Assembly: GCA_029959085.1 (NCBI GenBank)
Contig: JARWIR010000003.1
Coordinates: forward strand, 29,651,505 to 29,715,504
DNA length: 64,000 bases
Reading direction: 5' to 3'
Source of the DNA: Nemophila menziesii
Lineage: Eukaryota; Streptophyta; Magnoliopsida; Boraginales; Hydrophyllaceae
Shown here: in pieces, positions 1 through 9,839 of the stretch
Numbering within the stretch: the stretch's first letter is position 1
Layout of the letters: every line of letters starts with the position of its first letter
Position numbers and translations under genes: made by a program
The notes under the pieces: generated by a model
Databases searched by the model: none
Told to the model about the DNA's origin: nothing
Seen by the model: only the letters and a program-made list of their open reading frames with translations

Positions 1-17
1 TCTCCATTCGGCGCGGT

Positions 18-290
18 GCGGTATACCGGGCATATCCTCCGGTATACCGGAACTTCTGTTGCTCCAAAATTTTTCGTCTCGTCAACAAACTCGCGGCACC
101 TACCCGTGGCACGGGTTTTTTTCTCCCTGCGGTATACCGGGGCTGAGGTTCGGTATACCAGACCCATCGTCCAGATTTTTTTTCTTCTCGGCACAGAACC
201 CGAGGCACCTACCCGTGACACGGGTTTTTTCTCCTTGCGGTATACCGGGGATGAGGTCCGGTAAACCGGCCTGATGGTCAGAATTTTCTG
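18..290 (-). repeat. Tandem array, 108-111 bp unit, with paired GGTATACC palindromes
   Basis: Two full units and a partial third begin at 18, 129 and 237 with GCGGTATACC. In each unit a second copy of the near-palindrome starts exactly 21 nt later (39, 150, 258). The rest of each unit holds a run of T and the segment GGCACCTACCCGTG. It lies in the 3' non-coding part of the gypsy element. The same paired module occurs in the SIRE-like LTR at 44798-45031. Confidence 0.9.
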
Positions 291-506
291 AAAAATTTGT
301 TTTCTCCTCCCGAACTCGATTTCTCCAATACCTAAGCATAAAAAACACTAATACCTTTCTCAAATATGCAATATCAACTAAAAACAACTAAACTAAACAT
401 AAACTAAAAACGTAAAAGACATAAAAACTTTAAAAAAAAAATTGCGGGTTGTCTCCCGTACAGCACTTTTGTTTAACGTCTTTCAAAGTTAGACGTGTTA
501 CCTCTA
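291..506. other. 3' non-coding region of the gypsy element
   Basis: AT-rich sequence with no coding signal, between the integrase tail and the tandem array. Near 440-470 the minus strand carries TACGGGAGACAACCC, a purine-rich stretch of the kind found after the pol ORF in plant gypsy elements. It could be a polypurine tract, but no LTR start (TGATGTC) follows it in the window. Confidence 0.5.
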
Positions 507-836
507 TCAAGATTTGCAAATATAGCCTCCCCAACAACGAGTTAGGCTATGAACGTCAACTAATCTGCGCTTGATCCCCTTCTTGGTTCGGATTTCTATC
601 ACCTTGGCTGAAACAACGTTAGTGACAATGAATGGTCCCATCCACGAGTCTTTGAAACTACGTGTCCTATTCTCGCGTTTATGAGATTTCCATAGAACTT
701 CATGGCCAACCCCAAACTCAATGTTTGGATCAGTATCCACAGGCTTTAAGTGGATCTTCTCAGGAGGGACTTTGTGATGTGAAAGGCTGTGGATGACAGG
801 AACGGTAGGATCTAACTTCCTTGGTTTCTTACCCAA
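507..836 (-). pseudogene. Gypsy integrase C-terminal remnant
   Basis: A 109-residue reading frame with the WMGPFIVTNV motif followed by a basic stretch (RTKKGIKRR). This resembles the C-terminal domain of plant gypsy integrases, where a W-x-GPF-x-V core is typical. The HHCC zinc domain and the DDE catalytic core are missing. Upstream, in another frame, the sequence runs straight into the end of the protease (GRPFMATS) with about 70 bp between, so the large pol deletion lies here. It cannot act as an integrase. The assignment rests on this short motif and on position. Confidence 0.6.
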
Positions 837-905
837 GACATAGAAGGTCTCGGATACATTCTTTGCATGAAGGGTGATGGTCCCTTCTTGGAAGTTGATG
901 ACGCT

Positions 906-1178
906 TTAACTTGTGGCCATGAAGGGCCGTCCAAGTATGATTGGAACCTGCTTATCTGCACCAAACTCAAGTATAAAAAAGTCAGTAGGGATGGCGATAC
1001 TATCTGCACGGACTAAGACGTCTTCCACTGTTCCCCATGTCCTGGTAACTGAGTTGTCAGCGAACTGCAACTTCACTGGAGTTTTCTCTGATTTCTGAAG
1101 TCCAAGTCTCTCGAAAACGGACTTAGGCATAAGATTCACACCCGAACCCACATTGTACATAGCTTTCACTTTGAGCAT
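906..1178 (-). pseudogene. Gypsy aspartic protease remnant (catalytic Asp replaced)
   Basis: Ninety residues match the retropepsin-like domain of plant gypsy polyproteins: an active-site loop followed by NLMPKSVFERLGL, then FADNSVT, and the end motif PIILGRPFMATS. In family members the loop normally reads C-D-L-G-A/S. Here it is Y-N-V-G-S, so the catalytic aspartate is asparagine and the enzyme should be dead. Its frame differs from the upstream linker ORF at 1283-1594, which implies a frameshift between 1179 and 1282. Confidence 0.85.
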
Positions 1179-1282
1179 ACCATTAATTTGGATAGGAAGG
1201 TTGAAAATTCCCAGATCTTTAAGCTTTGTTGGTAGCTCTCGTTCACTTCTTCTTGAAACTCTCAGATTCTCTCTTTGAATCT

Positions 1283-1594
1283 CTACACTCGCTTCTTTCT
1301 CAGGAATAACTTGCGTAAAAACTTGTTGCGGTGTAAGTCCTTTCTTCGCATCTCAAGCATTCGGGCGTTGATATTTTCAGGTGTATACGCCTCTACAAAT
1401 GTCTTGAGTTCAGGGTCATCCTTTGGATTTGTATCAGGAATAGTTGGTGACACTGTTTGAACAACAGGTTGCGGTTCCACCTTCTCTTCTTCTTTCTCTT
1501 CTTGCACAGCAGCTGCAACTTCATCTTCAACTTTTGATTCCTCCTTGGAGGCTTCTTTCTCTTTTTCTCTAGAAAGCTCAGCTTGATAATCCAT
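1283..1594 (-). pseudogene. Gypsy gag-protease linker segment
   Basis: A 103-codon stretch in the same frame as gag, directly beyond the gag UAG stop (1610-1612). It is very acidic and lysine-rich (KEKEASKEESKVEDEV) and then resembles the region before the protease in plant gypsy polyproteins (DPELKTFVEAYTPE). No catalytic motif is present. Gag and this segment were probably one reading frame, now split by the in-frame UAG. Readthrough is possible but unproven. Confidence 0.6.
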
Positions 1595-1609
1595 AACCGA
1601 TCGAATCTC

Positions 1610-3364
1610 CTATTGCATATCCTTCAGAAGCTGTATAAATTCGGCTTTCTCTGAATCGTCCTCCACATAAACCCCAGAACAGTCAGATTCCACGAGGCTA
1701 GACTTGGTTGGTTCTTCTTTGGTACTCGGAACTTCCACGGCACTAATGGCAGCATGTGGTACTTCCTTCTTTTCTTCTTCAATTTCAAGGTAAATAGCCT
1801 TACAAGCTTCGAACCCAACATTGTCATCACCTCCTTCGATAGTCTTCAATTCTTTCTGTTCCATTAAATTTGTTAGAACTTTGTTTAATTGTTCTACTTG
1901 AGTACCTAAAATCTGAATTGCGGCATCTTGTCCTCGTAACTTCTCTTCCCGAGTGTTCATATTTGTGGTCAAACGGTCCAAGATTTTTATTACTTGTTGA
2001 TTATCCATAGATCCCTCTTGAGGATACTGTGGTAAAGCTTTCTGATCTAACGCATCGGTATAGGCATCTTGAACAGGTTGTTGAGGTGGAGCAGGTCTAT
2101 TTTGATGTTGATTTTGATACTGACCTCTTGGTTGGAAAAAGTTGTTCTGGGGGCGTGGTTGATAATGACCAGGATTAGCGGCCCCCTGTGGATTTGAATA
2201 CTGCATACCCGGATGATTACGGTTACCAAATTGATAGCCTCCTCGGTTGGATATGAAGTAAACAGATTGTGGATTTGTTTCGCACTCTTCCCATGAATGA
2301 TTATTAACCCCACATTGTTGACAACCTTGTGCTTCTTGTACTACGTTTCTTGCGGCTAAATTCTTTTGCATTTCTAACTTCAGCTCTTTGATTTGATTCT
2401 CTAATGCGGATATTTGAGCTGAGTTCGCAGTTTCTACGTCTAAACGAAGCGTTCCTCGGGTCTTTGCTACAGGAGCTCGCGTAGAAGGCCAACTCCTTTC
2501 TTGTTCAATAATATTTTCCAAGACCTCGTAAGCTTCATTATGATTCATGGACACAAAATTACCCTTTCCAATGTTATCCACCTTCTCTCTACCTTTATCA
2601 ATAAGACCTTCATAGAATATAGCAAGTTGTAGAGCTGGGGTATAACCATGGAGCGTACATCTAGCTAATTTATGTTGAAATCTTGTCCATGATTCTCCTA
2701 CGGTTTCTCCATCTTCTTGACAAAATCTTGCAAGCTCGCTTTGATCTTTGAGTCTCATACTCTTCGGATAAAAACGGTTAAAGAATACGGCTTGAAGTTC
2801 TGTCCATGAATTGATTGTTCCAGGTGGTTGTCTATCTAGCCATTCGCTAGCTCTACCGGTTAAGAAGAACGAAAACATATGACAATACAGTTGCTCGCGT
2901 GTAATGCCTGGAGTAACATAGGCATCACAAATCTGCATGAACTTCTGAATCGATCTTACCGGATCTTGAATTGCTGTACCACTGTAGAGTCCATGACTTT
3001 GAATTTGACTAAGCATACCCGGACCGGGTCTAAATTTAATATTCTGGGTCTCTGGAGGACGGTAACCTATTGGTTGAACATGAAACGGCACATGGAGGCC
3101 AAGAAGGTCTTGTTCAACACGGTTTTGATTAAGATTATTCTGCCCATTACCTCCTCCTTGTTGTTGTCCTTGTTGTTGACCACCAGGTGGAATAGGTGGT
3201 GGTGGTCCTCGTGGTAGTCCTCCAGGTGGGACTCCGAGTGCTGGATTTAACGGATCTTGTATGACTTCCATAGCTCTTCTTAAGGATCTTTCCTCACGAA
3301 CACGTTTGTTATAAGGTGTGAATCTCCTCTCAGGCTCCGATAACGGAGGCCAAGAATTAAACAC
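1610..3364 (-). CDS. gag: Gypsy Gag polyprotein, intact ORF
   Basis: A 584-residue open reading frame. Gag would coat the retrotransposon RNA and build the cytoplasmic virus-like particle. Residues about 40-85 are rich in proline, glycine and glutamine. Residues about 150-245 match the Retrotrans_gag domain (FFNRFYPKSM, ESWTRFQHKLARCTLHG). Residues 315-335 look like a short coiled coil. A zinc knuckle CX2CX4HX4C lies at Cys348, Cys351, His356 and Cys361. The C-terminal third is glutamine-rich, then acidic. The start codon at 3364 is the first ATG after the primer binding site, about 135 bp downstream of it. Gag is uninterrupted while pol is deleted or mutated. That may mean selection on Gag, or simply too little time since insertion. 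Confidence 0.92.
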   Translation of the reverse strand: MFNSWPPLSEPERRFTPYNKRVREERSLRRAMEVIQDPLNPALGVPPGGLPRGPPPPIPPGGQQQGQQQGGGNGQNNLNQNRVEQDLLGLHVPFHVQPIGYRPPETQNIKFRPGPGMLSQIQSHGLYSGTAIQDPVRSIQKFMQICDAYVTPGITREQLYCHMFSFFLTGRASEWLDRQPPGTINSWTELQAVFFNRFYPKSMRLKDQSELARFCQEDGETVGESWTRFQHKLARCTLHGYTPALQLAIFYEGLIDKGREKVDNIGKGNFVSMNHNEAYEVLENIIEQERSWPSTRAPVAKTRGTLRLDVETANSAQISALENQIKELKLEMQKNLAARNVVQEAQGCQQCGVNNHSWEECETNPQSVYFISNRGGYQFGNRNHPGMQYSNPQGAANPGHYQPRPQNNFFQPRGQYQNQHQNRPAPPQQPVQDAYTDALDQKALPQYPQEGSMDNQQVIKILDRLTTNMNTREEKLRGQDAAIQILGTQVEQLNKVLTNLMEQKELKTIEGGDDNVGFEACKAIYLEIEEEKKEVPHAAISAVEVPSTKEEPTKSSLVESDCSGVYVEDDSEKAEFIQLLKDMQ

Positions 3365-3498
3365 TGTGAAACCTGAAAAAGACTAAATCAAACCACAAGC
3401 GTAAATCCGGAAAAACAAGAACTAAAAACTGAAAAATAAAAATTAATTAAAAAACTACTACTCGAAATAGATAACCCACACGCTAACGAGACACAAGT

Positions 3499-3515
3499 CC
3501 CCGGCAGCGGCGCCA
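3499..3515 (-). promoter_or_regulatory. Primer binding site (tRNA-Asp-like)
   Basis: On the minus strand this reads TGGCGCCGCTGCCGGGG, four bases after the LTR end. It complements the 3' end of plant tRNA-Asp (family knowledge; I see one mismatch), the usual primer for Athila/Tat-type gypsy elements. It fixes the orientation of the element and the LTR boundary at 3520. Confidence 0.88.
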
Positions 3516-3519
3516 AGTT

Positions 3520-5057
3520 TGGTGTCGCCTAGGGTGTGATAAAAATGAGATAAATTAAAGTATAGAAAACTACGCACTCTCACCCTAGACAGGCACAGTA
3601 CTGCAAGTATTACAGGACGTATGCAAGTTTTAGTTGATAAGTTGAGTTCGTTCTCAGGGACTTAGTGTGCTAGTCGGATGGGTAGAAATAACGAGTAAGC
3701 AATAATTAATTAACAGACAGAAAATAAAAGAGAATAGATTTCGAATTTAAGAATTAAAACTAAGAAAATAAAGACAATAAAATAAATACGAAGAATCTGA
3801 GATGAGAAGTATAGCTTAGGTTTTGCTAGTATGCACTAATCCTTCTAATTCTTTCTATTAGATCTAGTTAATAAGGGAGAATCAGCTCTTGTATGCTTAG
3901 TCAGGATTCTAAATTCTCATTCCTTAGACCTTGAGAGAGACTAAGGGGGCTACGAAAACACCACGAGGCTGGTTCAAATAGGGTTATCAAACGCTACTAA
4001 GGCCCTAAGCAATCAATTTCCATACATGGTGATAGTGATTAAATTATACCCTAATGACTATCTAGTTAGAATCAGTTTTGTCAGGACTAATATCGACACT
4101 AGACGTTATGTGGTTTTTCAATAATTAGACACCCATGTAAGGAGATCATCTAACTACTATTAAGGTAATCCTAAACGTTGCTCACCGCAAGGAAAACAAT
4201 CATTAAATCAAAACACATAAACAAATATAAAGGTAAGCAGCTAATATCAATTTAAAACATGTAATTCCAAAAGAAACTTAGATAGAAAGAAATTAGAATT
4301 CATAGATTATACATGATGCAAAACCCAAGCTAAGGGAGGTTTAGTTCATACTGAAGGAAATAAACTAAAAGAAATAATGAAAGACATCATCTTGCTCTCT
4401 ACAATAACTTGGAAGAATAAAACCTTAAGAACTAAATATTATGAGGCAAGGATGATTTACAAGTGATATAAGGGTGTATTTATAGGTGTTTAGAAGACAT
4501 AATTCGTTTTCTTGAAGGAGAGCTTAAGTAATGAACTCCAAGCCCAACTCAAATTCGTAACCCTAAAAACATTCAATCAGGCCCGTTTTTCTTTTGGTAC
4601 TAGCAGCTTCAAATTTTATTCGTTTGATGCGTATGAATATACCAAATTCATCATCTCGGAAAGTTTTTCAACTTTTCTCTTTACCGTTTCTCTAAATTCC
4701 ACACCGTTTTTGATTTATAAGCTGATTTGTGGTCGTAGGTGCAGAAATTCAGGATTAAGGCAGGTTTTCCTTTTCCATGTTTTTAGCTTTTCGTTCCTTT
4801 ATCTCCAATTACCATGCTTATCTCTTTCCATATCTTGTAGTCTTTGACTTGGACTCTAATTAATCTCCATACTTATCTTTAAAGCTTCACACTAAATAAA
4901 TAATTAAACCCAATATGCTCTAAAATATTATTTTACTAAATCAAGACTCAAAATAGGAAAGTGCCTATTTCTCAAGAAAATCGACTATTATGACTTCTAC
5001 ATCACTAAAAATTATGTCTCATCCTAATATAAATCTATCACAAATGAGGAGACATCA
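3520..5057 (-). repeat. 5' LTR of the gypsy element
   Basis: 1538 bp. On the minus strand it begins TGATGTCTCC and ends GACACCA, giving TG...CA ends. It aligns along its length with the solo LTR at 6877-8346 on the opposite strand. The start regions, the CGATTTTCTC and CACTTTCCTAT blocks and the TATCACAC block near the end all recur. The spread of differences shows it is a diverged relative of that LTR. Confidence 0.9.
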
Positions 5058-6876
5058 GACGTGTTGCGTCATCCCGTTGATGGTCATAGTTGGAAAACAT
5101 TTGACGAGAGGAATCCTGAGTTTGCTAGTGAACCACGTAACGTATGCCTTGGTTTGGGGATCGATGGGTTTTGTCCTTTCTCTATGCAAAACAACTACTA
5201 CAGCATGTGGCCGGTTATATTGACGATATACATCTTGCCGCCTTGGTTATGCATGAAAGAATCCACCTTTATGCTTACACTCTGATTCTGGGTCCTCGTT
5301 CACCTGGAAAAGATATGGACGTATTTCTTCGTTCGGCTGTAGATGAGTTGGATACGTTATGGGGTACAAGGATAAATACATGGGATGCACATATGAAGGA
5401 GGAATTTGTGATGAAGGTTGATTTGTTGTTCAAGACGAATGATTACCCGACTAGATCGTATACTTCAGGATTGTCGGGTCAAGGATACTTAGCTTGTCCC
5501 GAATGCATGGAATATACTCCTTTAATGCGGGTTAATAGAGGAGTTGTTTATTTTTATCACAGACGCTGGTTGCCTCTGAACCATCGTTTTTGGAAAGACG
5601 ATACTTCGTACGTTAAAGCTGATAATAGCCCCCCCCCTCAGAAACATTGTCCCACAGTTATTCAGACGCAGTTAGATGGGTTGCCAAATCCAATTGTGTT
5701 TCCTAAAAACACAAGGACTTCAGTGGGAAGTTGGTAAAGAGAATTGGGCCTCGCGAGTCGAACTGGAAAGAGTATATTCTACCGTTTACCGTATTGGTCG
5801 AAAAACTTGTTGAAACATAACATCGTTGTGATGCATTGTGAGAAGAATGTTTGTGATACTCTTCTAGGCACAGTTGTTGGTTTAGATGGAAAAATTAACA
5901 AAGATAACGTGAAGTCGAGGAAAGATCTGCAAGCCATGAACATCAGGTCAGATTTGTAGTTATTTGTCGATTCGAGTGGTAAGACCATTTTACCACGTGC
6001 AAAGTATGCGATGACAACCGATAAGCGACGAGAGTTTCTAGAGTGGTTGAAGGTGCAAAAGTTTCCAGATAATTACGCTTCTAGCTTGCGGAACAACATT
6101 CAGAGTGACACTGGGAAGATTATCGGTATGAAATCCTATGGCTATCATATTCTGATATAGTTTCTATTCGTGGCTAGTATTCCAGGGCTAATCGACAACA
6201 AATCCATTAGCGATCCTATTATTGGGTTGTGCAACGTGTTCAGAAATATTTGTAAGAAGAACCTGAGTAAAAAGGAATTGGAGTCCAGAAAGTCTAAAGT
6301 GGTCGAGATTATGTGCAAGTTGGAGATGATTTTTCCTCTAGCTTTTTTTGATATTATGATCCAGCTTGTTTTGCACTTGTACGAGGAAGCTTGGTTAGGA
6401 GGTCCGGTTCAGATGCGTTGGATGTACCCGTTTGAGAGGTACTTGAAGAAACTAAAAGAATATATTCGGAATCCGACCAGGCCAGTGGGTTCGATCGCTG
6501 AGGGATACGCTGTTGAGGAAACTTTTACTTTCATATCTCGATACCTTCGAGAGGAAAGTACAATGTTCAATGACCCGGCAGATACAGTGAGACGATTACT
6601 GAAATCAAGGAAATATCAGTGTTTAACAGCCAGTGCAAGCCGATTGGTAAGAAAAAGTATGGATATATACCCTTCGCTGAGAAGGACCACATCGATTGGT
6701 ACATCCTTCATAATTGTGACGAGATCAATCACTATATGATTTAAGTATTTTAATTAAAATATTATTTATCGTTTATTTAAATATTGCATTATCGATTATT
6801 AACACTATGTTTTGTCTTTAGGGAACGAAAGTCCTCACTTCCGGTCCGTGATAGAGAGGCAAAACACCGGGAGCAT
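5058..6876 (+). pseudogene. TNP2-type CACTA transposase, middle part
   Basis: Translated pieces in shifting frames match the plant TNP2 transposase (Transposase_21 family). In order they are RHPVDGHSWKTFDERNPEFA, FASEPRNVCLGLG, YSMWPVIL, LGPRSPGKDMDVFL, LACPECME, DLPYWSKN-type sequence near 5775-5800, VMHCEKNVCD, and a DUF4218-like part at 6170-6640 (FFDIMIQLVLHLYEEAWLGG, RWMYPFERYLKKLK). The frame changes near 5285 and 5740, and stops occur at 5956 and 6158. The 5' part is cut off by the gypsy insertion at 5058. An intron probably runs from about 6745 to 6820 (TTTGTCTTTAG acceptor). The enzyme would cut and join CACTA ends in the nucleus; this copy cannot. Confidence 0.88.
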
Positions 6877-8346
6877 TGATGTCCCCCCATTTGTGATAAT
6901 TTATTATTACTTGGAGACATCATTTTAGTTGTATTTATTAGAGTATAGGTCGATTTTCTCATGATTTAGTACACTTTCCTATTTCTAGTATTGATTTAAT
7001 GATTTATTGGTTTTGGAATATTGGGTTTAACTATTGATTTAGTGTGAAGTTTTAGAGATATATGGTAATAAATTAGATTCCAAGTCAATTTTAAGGAAGT
7101 AAGGAAAGAAGATCTTGAAGAAATCTGGAGATAGAAGGAAACAGAGTTCAATTAGGAAAAGGAAAAACGGCCAAATAAATCTGAAATTCTGCAGCTATGT
7201 CTAAAGAAGTCATGATAACTCCAAAATCGAGCCGATTCTGGAAGATCCCTTTCATAGAGAGGTAGATCATTCTTTGAGGATTCTTTTGATATCTTATGGG
7301 TCAAAAACGGTCTAGTAACGAAGAAGATATGGTAAAAACAAGTCAGCAGTAATTATCCTTATCTACATACGAATTTGAGTTGGGCTAGGAAACCATTACT
7401 TTCCTTCTCCTTCAAGAAAATGAATTAGGTCTTCCTAAACACCTATAAATACACTATTATACCATTGTAAACATGTCCTTGCTCAGTTTAAAGCTTAGGC
7501 TTAGTCTTTGCTTGTATTTTCTCACTTTTAAATAATAGCTTAGTCCTTTAATTAAATATTCATCCTTAGAATCAAGCTATTCATCCAAGAAGCAAGCTGA
7601 CCTATAGAGGAAGACAAGAAGCACGAAGTTGAAGAGTGACAAACTCCTTTTCTACATCTCACCTTCTCTATATTTAGGGTATTTAGCTATAGATTTATGC
7701 TCAACCATATTTCTAAGCTTTTATTCTGTAAGTTTTACTCTTAATTGTTGGGTTATTATTTTGTCTTTAATTTCATAATACTATTTGTTAATTTAATTGA
7801 TTTGACCTTGGCGTATATTGTTATTATGTGTTTTGACTTATTGTAACAGCCCTAGATTTGGCCAATCTTAGGACTATTCTTAGTTATTGACAACACCACA
7901 TAATCGTCTAGTTTCGATCCTTTGCTTAACTAGATAACCATAAAGGTTTGATTTAATCACCAATCATTACTCAAGAATCCTTGGTAGTGGAGAGGTTGCT
8001 CCTAAGCCTAGTAAAGGCTAGGTAGAATTTAGAATCCTGGTTAATATATAATGCTTAATCCTAATTTATTTGACTTACATTCATATTTATTTATTTGCAT
8101 TATTTATTTATTCGAGTTAGAAAATTATTCATCTTTTTATCTTTTTATCTAAACATCTAAATTCATCTATGCTTGTTAAATATAAATAGATCTAACAGAT
8201 TAAATCCCTGCGAACGAACTTGACTTATCATTAAAACTTGCAAACGATCTATGATACTTGCAGTGAGTTCCGTGGTTCTCAAGGGTGTGTGCTCTTTATT
8301 ATTATCTTTAATTATCTATTATTTTATCACACATTTTCCCCCACCA
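6877..8346 (+). repeat. Solo LTR of the gypsy family with 5-bp target duplication
   Basis: 1470 bp, starting TGATGTCCCC and ending CCCCCACCA. It is flanked by perfect direct repeats AGCAT at 6872-6876 and 8347-8351. No primer binding site or polypurine tract adjoins it, and CACTA transposase coding sequence resumes on the far side. This is the expected product of recombination between the two LTRs of a full element. It belongs to the same family as the LTR at 3520-5057 but sits in the opposite orientation. Confidence 0.95.
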
Positions 8347-8351
8347 AGCAT

Positions 8352-9236
8352 TTTCGTCGATGGTTCAGGAGAAAGGTATAAAACTCAACAAACTAAGTTG
8401 ACTTTATTTCAACTAATAACTGACCACGTGTGCAGGTGTTCACAATGGAACAAAACGGTAATCCACTTGCTACGAAAGAGCTGCTTTCATTGTCTAACAC
8501 GTCGAATAACGTCGTATATCAATATGATTCTTGCGTTGTGAACGGGGTCAAATGTATAACGCGTGAAAAAAGTGAAAAGAGAGTTACTCAAGATTACAAA
8601 GTTTTTACAATCACAGGTTAGTTTCTTTTGTTTTTTTAGTTGGGTGTTTGTATATTAAATATTTATTTTGTAATTTCATCGATGAAGGACCATTTTATGG
8701 TGAGTTGGTCAATATTATCGAGGTTGAATTCACTGGTGGTTGTTTACTTGTGTTGTTTAAGTGTAAGTGGTATAATACATATGAAAAAAATTGCAAAAAA
8801 CAGAACATGGAGCAACAAATATCAACACAAGTACTTTTTTGTGGACTGGAAACCCCTACATCTTAGCTACTCAAGCAAAAAAGGTCTTTTACGTTGATCA
8901 AATTAACGCAAGGAAGGCGGAAAAGGGTTGGAAAGTAGTTTGGGAAGTGAACGATCGTCACAGATTGAGTCCCGAGCTATTTGGTGCATAATCGATTTTC
9001 TTATTATGTTAGCTGATACAAACTTGGATTCAGAATACCCGGTGTTTGAATTGGCTTCTGGGCAAGGGATATAGATCGATCTTTCGATTTTTAACCTTGT
9101 ACCGGAGCCCGCTGATCCCATTGATGATGAAGAGTATGATGACAACTTAGGAGACTACGATATTGATGAGGAAACTATATATGTTGATAGTGACGATGAA
9201 CCAGTAATGGTTGATGATGGGTACGAGACAGATTAG
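8352..9236 (+). pseudogene. TNP2-type CACTA transposase, C-terminal part
   Basis: This continues the transposase after the solo LTR. The stretch 8430-8621 (LSNTSNNVVYQYDSCVVNG) corresponds to the region before DUF4216 and ends at a plausible splice donor (CAG|GTTAG). The next exon, from about 8640, matches DUF4216: YGELVNIIEVEF, LFKCKWYNTY, NPYILATQAKKVFYVDQ. A frame change occurs near 8850. The end is strongly acidic and stops with TAG at 9234-9236. An acidic tail is common in TNP2 proteins. Confidence 0.82.
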
Positions 9237-9594
9237 TTGTGTATCTCTTTTTTATTACGTATTTTCCATGTAATTCAGAATTTTTCTAAGTTCGAACTAT
9301 TTTGATCCCATGATTATGATGTGATGTGTTATGGTATATACTAGTTGATGATGGGGATGAGACTGATTAGTTGTGTTACAGATTATATATTAGGTAAAAA
9401 TATAAAATAATCTTTTTTACCCGATCATACTCAAATAATAGAAGTTTTATGCTCGTTTCACATATAGAAATAAATAAATAAAAGAACAATTAAAAAAATA
9501 AAATTAAAAAAAATCAAAAAATTAAATAAATAAAATAAAAACAAAATAAATTAAATAAATAAATTAAATTAAAATAAAAATACAGTTTAAAAAA
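9237..9594. repeat. TNP2 3' flank, duplicated at 13130-13430
   Basis: Non-coding and very A-rich. The stretch 9445-9590 (CATATAGAAATAAATA, AAAGAACAATTAA and the A/T-rich run after it) closely matches 13283-13428, which lies after the TnpA-like gene. Each of the two CACTA genes is therefore followed by the same type of 3' flank and then by subterminal repeats. Confidence 0.75.
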
Positions 9595-9835
9595 AGGTCC
9601 TTAGCGAGGACCAAGTCCTCACAAAAGACTATAAGTCTTTAGCGAGGAGTTCATTGTGAAGAATTCCTCGCTAAAGACTTGAGGTCTTTTGCGAGGACTT
9701 GGTCCTCGCTAAAGAGTGGAGACGAAAAACTGGGAACAGGGAAAGGCGGTCAAAGTTCGCGCCTTCCCCAAATTTAGACCTTTAGCGACGACCAAACCCC
9801 TTTAGCGAGGACATGGTCCTCGCTAAAGACCCTGC
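9595..9835. repeat. Internal array of CACTA subterminal motifs with hairpins
   Basis: About eight copies of CCTCGCTAAAGAC or its reverse complement, several facing each other as hairpins. Near 9810-9840, for example, TTTAGCGAGGAC and GTCCTCGCTAAA are separated by three bases. Such arrays normally bind the TnpA-type protein near the element ends. Here the array lies between the two genes. Confidence 0.8.
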
Positions 9836-9839
9836 CGAA

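Larger units (their letters stand above)
1..5057 (-). mobile_element. Ty3/gypsy LTR retrotransposon, 5' LTR and internally deleted body
   Basis: Read on the minus strand the order is 5' LTR (3520-5057), primer binding site (3499-3515), gag, protease remnant, integrase tail and a 3' non-coding part with tandem repeats. The 3' LTR must lie left of base 1. Reverse transcriptase, RNase H and the integrase catalytic core are absent: the protease match ends at 906 and the integrase tail begins within about 70 bp. The gag type, the NLMP-type protease and the tRNA-Asp-like primer site resemble the plant Athila/Tat side of Ty3/gypsy (family knowledge). A non-autonomous gag-only element fits best. The LTR start abuts CACTA transposase coding sequence at 5058, so it inserted into that transposon. 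The flanking 5-mer on the right is GACGT; the left one is outside the window. Confidence 0.9.

Noticed and set aside
2879..3217. 112-codon plus-strand ORF
   Set aside because: It lies antisense to the intact gag ORF and has no domain; it is a shadow.
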